Part shown: piece after piece, positions 60,059-64,000 of the stretch
Position numbering within the stretch: the stretch's first letter is position 1
How the letters are laid out: the number at the start of each line of letters is the position of its first letter
From: Glutinoglossum americanum
Lineage: Eukaryota > Ascomycota > Geoglossomycetes > Geoglossales > Geoglossaceae
Assembly: GCA_020080175.1 (NCBI GenBank)
Contig: JAGHQL010000097.1
Location: 31,619-95,618 of the forward strand
DNA: 64,000 nt
Direction of reading: 5' to 3'
Position numbers and translations under genes: made by a program
Notes under the pieces: model-generated
Told to the model about the DNA's origin: nothing
Seen by the model: the letters and a program-made list of their open reading frames with translations, nothing else
The model's database searches: none

Positions 60059-62146
60059 TAGGTTCCGAGCCCTCCCGGTGAAAGCAAGGGTGGATATTTC
60101 GAGACTTGCTTGGTGATGAAAGCGACGATGGTGACGATGGCAACGATGAACCTTTTTTCGGGAATGTGTCTACGTTCAGGACGTAAATGTCTGCTTTTGC
60201 TCCAAACCCCCGAGGGTCTGGTAGGGGAAAGCCTCGTGAAGACGCAGATTTTGTACCACCTATTTTTCGGTTTGCTCTTCTTGAACATTCCAACAGTACA
60301 GCATCGGGGTTGCGTGGGTGGACGGGACGTTTTTCTTGCTCTTTTTCACCGTTCATTGGGGGTGATCTTAGGCATGGCATATCAAGAAACTGTCGAACGA
60401 AGGGGTTCCCTGGAGTTTCCAGTTGGATTATTGCTGCTGCCTTATTGATTTGGGGGGGGGGCAGCCTTGGGCGAGGATAACGAGATGCTGTTGAACGAAG
60501 GGGCATCCTGGAGTTCCAGTGAAGTTGCTACTGCTATCTTGTTCATTTGGGTGTGGCCTTGGACGGGCATAACAAGGAACTGTTGAGCGAAGGGGTATCC
60601 CGGAGACCCAGTGAAGTTATTGCTGCTGTCATGTTCACCGAGGAGGTGTGATCTTAGGCGGGCTGGCTTATGACTAACTGTAGAACGAAGGGGCGACCTG
60701 GAGCTTCTAGTGATGTTACTGCCGCAGCCGTGTTCACTGGGTACCGGTTTTTTTTTTTCTCTCTTGGATTGGCACATCATCAATTGTAGAACGAAGGGGC
60801 AACCTAGAGTTTCCGATTAAGTTGATATCCAACGACCCAAAAAGAGCAAATTTGTGCCGCCCCTCCCTCCTACCCCGCCACTTTTTTTTTCTTCACTTTT
60901 CCTCTCAAAGGAAACACCCCAGCAGCACAGGCATAGGCGGTCATGTACACGGATGGGATGCGATCTCTGCGTTTTTCTGTTTCTTTTTTTTTTTCTCTCC
61001 TCTTCCGCTAGGGGGGGACACGCGCATCAGGGCAACGGGAACGAATGGACTGGTCTGGTTTTTTCCCTTCAAAGTTTTTTCTCTAAAAAAATAAAAAAAA
61101 ACCGAATTGAAAGATTTTCCACTCTCTGCTCTACTTAACTCTTGCCCTCCTTGATTACAGAATTGAGCTGTAGACTTTGAAAAAAAAAAAAAACTGCCGG
61201 TGTACGGGGGGGTTGGCTAGCCCACCAGCTTTTTTTTTTCCAAACCGCCCAAAGGGTTAAGCCGGCGACGGGGCGATTTGACTGAGCGGGGAAAGAGATG
61301 TTTTCCGGATGGGTTTCCGCGCGGGGTGGACCGATCCGTATAGCCTTGTCACTGAAGCCCCACGTCCGCGAGTTTCGACCGAAAAAAAACGAGCTCGAAC
61401 GCTGCCAGTCCAGAACCAAAAGCCCCGCGTTCCACCGTCCCGCGCACCTCCCCGGGGGGTTCTTGGCGCAAAACATAAAATCCCGACTGGAGGAGCTCTC
61501 CCCGGTGACGTCAACCCCCGGTGCTTCCTCCGCGCCGAGCTCTGCGAGCGCGGGCTGCACGTCTCTTACGCCCCCGGGCCACCCGCTTGCGGGTCCGGTG
61601 GACGGCGGGAATGGGCCTGCTGGCGATGCTACAGGGAGGCGGATAAGGAGATGGGGGACGAGAGGCAGGGAGAGGTCCTCTTGCATGGATACATGGGCTA
61701 TTTTGGGGGTTGCCTCCGCGGATGCTCGAGCGAGGGGGTTTTGCGACTGCGTAGTTGGATGTGGAGCCGTTGGAGGCGGAATTGCTGTGCTTTTAGCCGT
61801 GTCAATTTTGTGTGTTCTGTTAGTGTGGGATTAGCCCAGTTTCAGGTGTTCGTTTGGGGTAGGTTCCTCAGAGTCAAGAGATCGAGGTGACACCCGCGAC
61901 AAGCCTGGAGGAACGGGCTGATGCTTTTATTATCGTCGTCTCTATAGATGAAATGGTAGACAAAAAGGTTGGCAAGAGTGTTGAAAGGTATTAACTTAAG
62001 GACTGGTACAAAGCATTCCCCCTATCGTCGGTATGGCCCGGTGTTGAAGCCGGTCGTACGGGAATGTTCTGCACCGGCCCAGCTTTCTCAGGACGGGCGC
62101 GATTCCAGTACTAGGAGAGCGGAGATGGCCCAAAGTGCCCGTGGTT
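60059..62146. other. Gene-poor, repeat-containing, GC-variable region
   Basis: After the NCBP3-like gene comes a degenerate repeat (60395-60800), then T-rich and A-rich runs (60880-61240), then a GC-rich stretch (61260-61890) open in several frames on both strands. The frames at 61298-61834 (plus, 178 codons, ending in a hydrophobic segment) and 61135-61686 (minus) overlap and neither has a known domain. I do not call a gene, but one may exist. Confidence 0.45.
60395..60800. repeat. Degenerate tandem repeat, about 98-bp period, five copies
   Basis: The block GAACGAAGGGG (GAGCGAAGGGG in copy 3) starts at 60395, 60493, 60585, 60683 and 60789, giving spacings of 98, 92, 98 and 106 bp. Each is followed by a CCTGGAG-like segment (CCCGGAG or CCTAGAG in two copies). 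In the first four copies a GTT or GTTAT plus GCTGCTG-like segment comes next, often with GTTCA(T/C) farther along. The copies have diverged by substitutions and small indels, so this is an old minisatellite-type array or a decayed element. Confidence 0.75.
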
Positions 62147-63073
62147 TCACCGAGCTCCTTCGTCCCCAGCCGCTCCAGAGTTGCCTGAACCTCTCTTCTT
62201 AACTTCACTCCCGGGCTTCGTGCCGGCTACAGAAGTGTACCTCCATACTTTCCTTCCCCGGTAGCCTGCCACGCCTGCAACGGTGTTGATGAACCGACTC
62301 TCAAGGCCAAAAAGTCGAATGATCAGGAAGGGGATGTAGGCAACAACGAAGAAGAAACGAAGCATCGGCACTACGTTGAGCGTCAAGTCTCGCACTTTGA
62401 CATTTTCGAAACCAACGTCTTCCAACATCCGCGGCAGGAATCCTTGGTCGAACATTGCATTTGCCGGCATGGATGCGAAGGTGTTGATTTTGTCCATTGC
62501 GGCTTCAAGGTCGCCAGGCGCGGTGCCGCGCTTGACGTGATCGTATTCGTGCAGCGCCAGAGATCCCCCAGGCTTGAGGACTCTGTAAAACTCGCTCAGG
62601 GCTTTTTCCGGATCATTCGCGTGCACAAAGGTCTCCATGGTGTAAACCCCATCCATCGACTCGTCCTGGATCCCATCCAGAGAGTGGTAGTTCATCTTTC
62701 GAGCCGATACCTGCTCCTCGAGGCCTGTCGCCTTAATATTGCGGTTCGCTTCGACGAGGTGATGGTCGACAACGTCGATGCCAACGACGCGCAGCCCTCT
62801 TCTTGCCATGTGTATCGCAACGCGTCCCATACCACAGCCCGCATCCAATACCGTAGCCCCATCAACAAGATCAAGAGAATTGAATAGCTGATCCTCCATT
62901 GCTCTGAGGGCGCGAGAGATCGGAAACGGCCAGAACGTCCCAGCTGGGTAATATCCATAATGACGCGCCCCGCCCAGAAAAATCCGGTACCCCACTCGCG
63001 ACTCGAAGGAATGGTAGTAGCGCAGTAGGGAGGGACTGGCGCTGACGATGGATGTGGTTTCCGCATTCGCCAT
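62147..63073 (-). CDS. Sterol C-24 methyltransferase-like SAM-dependent methyltransferase
   Basis: A single minus-strand exon from ATG 63073 gives 308 residues. Motif I of class I methyltransferases is clear (VLDAGCGMGRVAIHMARRG, about residues 75-93), followed by GIDVVDHHLVEAN and the later VLKPGGSLALHEYDH block. The N-terminal YYHSFESRVGYRIFLGGARHYG stretch is like that of Erg6-related enzymes. A hydrophobic segment VVPMLRFFFVVAYIPFLI lies near residues 240-257 and could anchor it to membrane. It is shorter than Erg6 and lacks parts of its C-terminal sterol domain, so the substrate may be a sterol or another lipid. The upstream open frame to 63544 is judged untranslated. Divergent from the DJ-1-like gene. 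Confidence 0.8.
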   Translation of the reverse strand: MANAETTSIVSASPSLLRYYHSFESRVGYRIFLGGARHYGYYPAGTFWPFPISRALRAMEDQLFNSLDLVDGATVLDAGCGMGRVAIHMARRGLRVVGIDVVDHHLVEANRNIKATGLEEQVSARKMNYHSLDGIQDESMDGVYTMETFVHANDPEKALSEFYRVLKPGGSLALHEYDHVKRGTAPGDLEAAMDKINTFASMPANAMFDQGFLPRMLEDVGFENVKVRDLTLNVVPMLRFFFVVAYIPFLIIRLFGLESRFINTVAGVAGYRGRKVWRYTSVAGTKPGSEVKKRGSGNSGAAGDEGAR

Positions 63074-63763
63074 GATGATAGGATGCGGGAGGGCCGATGA
63101 GGTGCGGGAAAAAAAGATAAAAAAAATAAAAAATCCTAGGATTCTAGGCAGGATAGCGGGGAGGGATTGCGGCACAGATGATGCCAGGAAAGTGAATCTA
63201 TAATACCGGACGGCAGTGCGCCAACACCTATAAGCTCTCTCTAAGTTCTCTTTTATACCGTAACAATAGTCACGTATATCATCTTTCACCAAACTACAGC
63301 TCGAGCTATACGATAAAGCCACTCCAGGATCTTCTCGAAAATGCACACGATGCCAACCGGGACGAATATAGAAAATACAGAACGCGTCGCCACATCGCGA
63401 TGCCACATGACTAGAACACCAATATGCGTGCCCGGAAGACAGAAAGAAAAGAAAAGAACCTCGCCGAAATGAGCGACCGTCTGGGTATTCCGAGAAACAT
63501 TTCCATTTTATTTTTCCTACGCCTTTAGCCGTTTCTCCACCCAAAAAGCCAAGTACATACGCATCCCCCAGAGAAAAGCCTGAGAATCCAGAACACCGAG
63601 ACCCAGAAGGCGCGAATTGTCGTTGCCGGATTCCCCAGCCAAACCCGCCCCCGCACCAGCCCTATCCGCTCCGACGAAAACCCCGCGCCGAGCCTCATCC
63701 CAAACCAACCTCCGTCAAAACACCCAAAACCGCCCACATACCACCGCCCAAAAAAAAAAAAGA
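63074..63763. other. Divergent promoter region, methyltransferase and DJ-1-like gene
   Basis: About 0.7 kb between two divergent start codons. It contains A-rich and T-rich tracts near 63105-63130 and 63750-63761. No gene is supported. The open frames at 63517-63737 are chance frames. Confidence 0.45.
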
Positions 63764-63984
63764 ATGTCGACCGAACCGCCGACGGTCGTGATCCTCATCG
63801 CGGACGGCACGGAGGAGATTGAATTCGTGACTTGCTTTGACGGTGCGTTTTACCACCGGAGGACACAGAGAGAGCGCCGCAGCTAACCCAACCGCCGCGC
63901 GCACCCGGCCTCCCCAGTCTTCATCCGCGCCGGCCTCGCCGTAACCAGCATCGGCGTAGACCTCCAAGACGGGCACACCGCCTC
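63764..63984 (+). CDS. DJ-1/PfpI family protein, 5' part only
   Basis: Two exons are visible, 63764-63842 and 63918-63984, after which a donor GTGAGC begins a further intron and the window ends. The product starts MSTEPPTVVILIADGTEEIEF, continues VTCFD and, after the splice, VFIRAGLAVTSIGVDLQDGH. The strand-GTEEIEF helix and the following R-A-G-x-x-V strand match the start of the DJ-1/PfpI fold, whose members are cysteine-dependent chaperones, deglycase-like enzymes or glyoxalases. The catalytic Cys would lie beyond the window. The glutamate of the GTEE block is the expected partner of that Cys. Confidence 0.85.
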
Positions 63985-64000
63985 GTGAGCCCGCCCCCCC

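Noticed and set aside
63074-63544. N-terminal extension of the methyltransferase frame
   Set aside because: The extension is low-complexity and Phe/Ile-rich just before the ATG at 63073, where family similarity begins; it is more likely leader sequence.

Overview
The window reads as nuclear DNA of a filamentous ascomycete (Pezizomycotina; a Eurotiomycete-like fungus is my inference). The evidence is short GT-AG introns of about 46 to 133 bases splitting most genes, long untranslated gaps, and a gene set that includes an FlbD-type conidiation regulator, a full-length O-GlcNAc-transferase-like protein, a fungal G-gamma subunit and a high-affinity cAMP phosphodiesterase. I found no bacterial operon logic, CRISPR array, tRNA, rRNA or intact transposon. 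Most intergenic space shows nothing I can name. All exon borders were derived by hand from reading frame, GT/AG signals and family similarity.

Layout, left to right. 1-5.9 kb: a DUF3431 membrane protein, then a six-exon gene with a homeodomain-like N-terminus whose promoter holds an 18-bp perfect palindrome. 6.1-9.7 kb: an extremely AT-rich island followed by gene-free sequence. 9.8-13.5 kb: a SANT/Myb-like protein and an uncharacterised acidic protein. 14.4-18.2 kb: SEC23 (COPII coat) and ribosomal protein L12 (uL11), whose first exon is only four bases. 19.8-25.1 kb: the O-GlcNAc-transferase-like protein. 25.1-30.0 kb: a long gene-free stretch leading into flbD (30.0 kb).

32.3-45.1 kb: eIF3a on the minus strand, divergent from the G-gamma subunit gene; then, on the minus strand, a GH76-like six-hairpin protein, an Rdx/SelW-like CxxC protein and a high-affinity cAMP phosphodiesterase. 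48.5-55.2 kb: VTS1 (SAM-domain mRNA-decay factor, minus) divergent from the TPR subunit of TFIIIC (plus). 56.2-60.1 kb: a PHD-finger protein and an NCBP3-like RNA-binding protein with five copies of a KELFP motif. 60.4-60.8 kb: a degenerate tandem repeat of about 98 bp. 62.1-64.0 kb: a sterol-methyltransferase-like enzyme (minus) divergent from a DJ-1/PfpI gene cut by the window end.

The genes are mostly housekeeping: translation (L12, eIF3a), secretion (Sec23), Pol III transcription (TFIIIC), mRNA metabolism (Vts1, NCBP3-like) and protein glycosylation. A second theme is signalling and development (G-gamma, cAMP phosphodiesterase, FlbD). There is no sign that they form one co-regulated cluster. 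The items most worth a second look are the KELFP motif array, the CGG-N6-CCG palindrome, the homeodomain-like protein recovered only after splicing, the GH76-like protein without a signal peptide, the repeat array at 60.4 kb and the AT-rich island.
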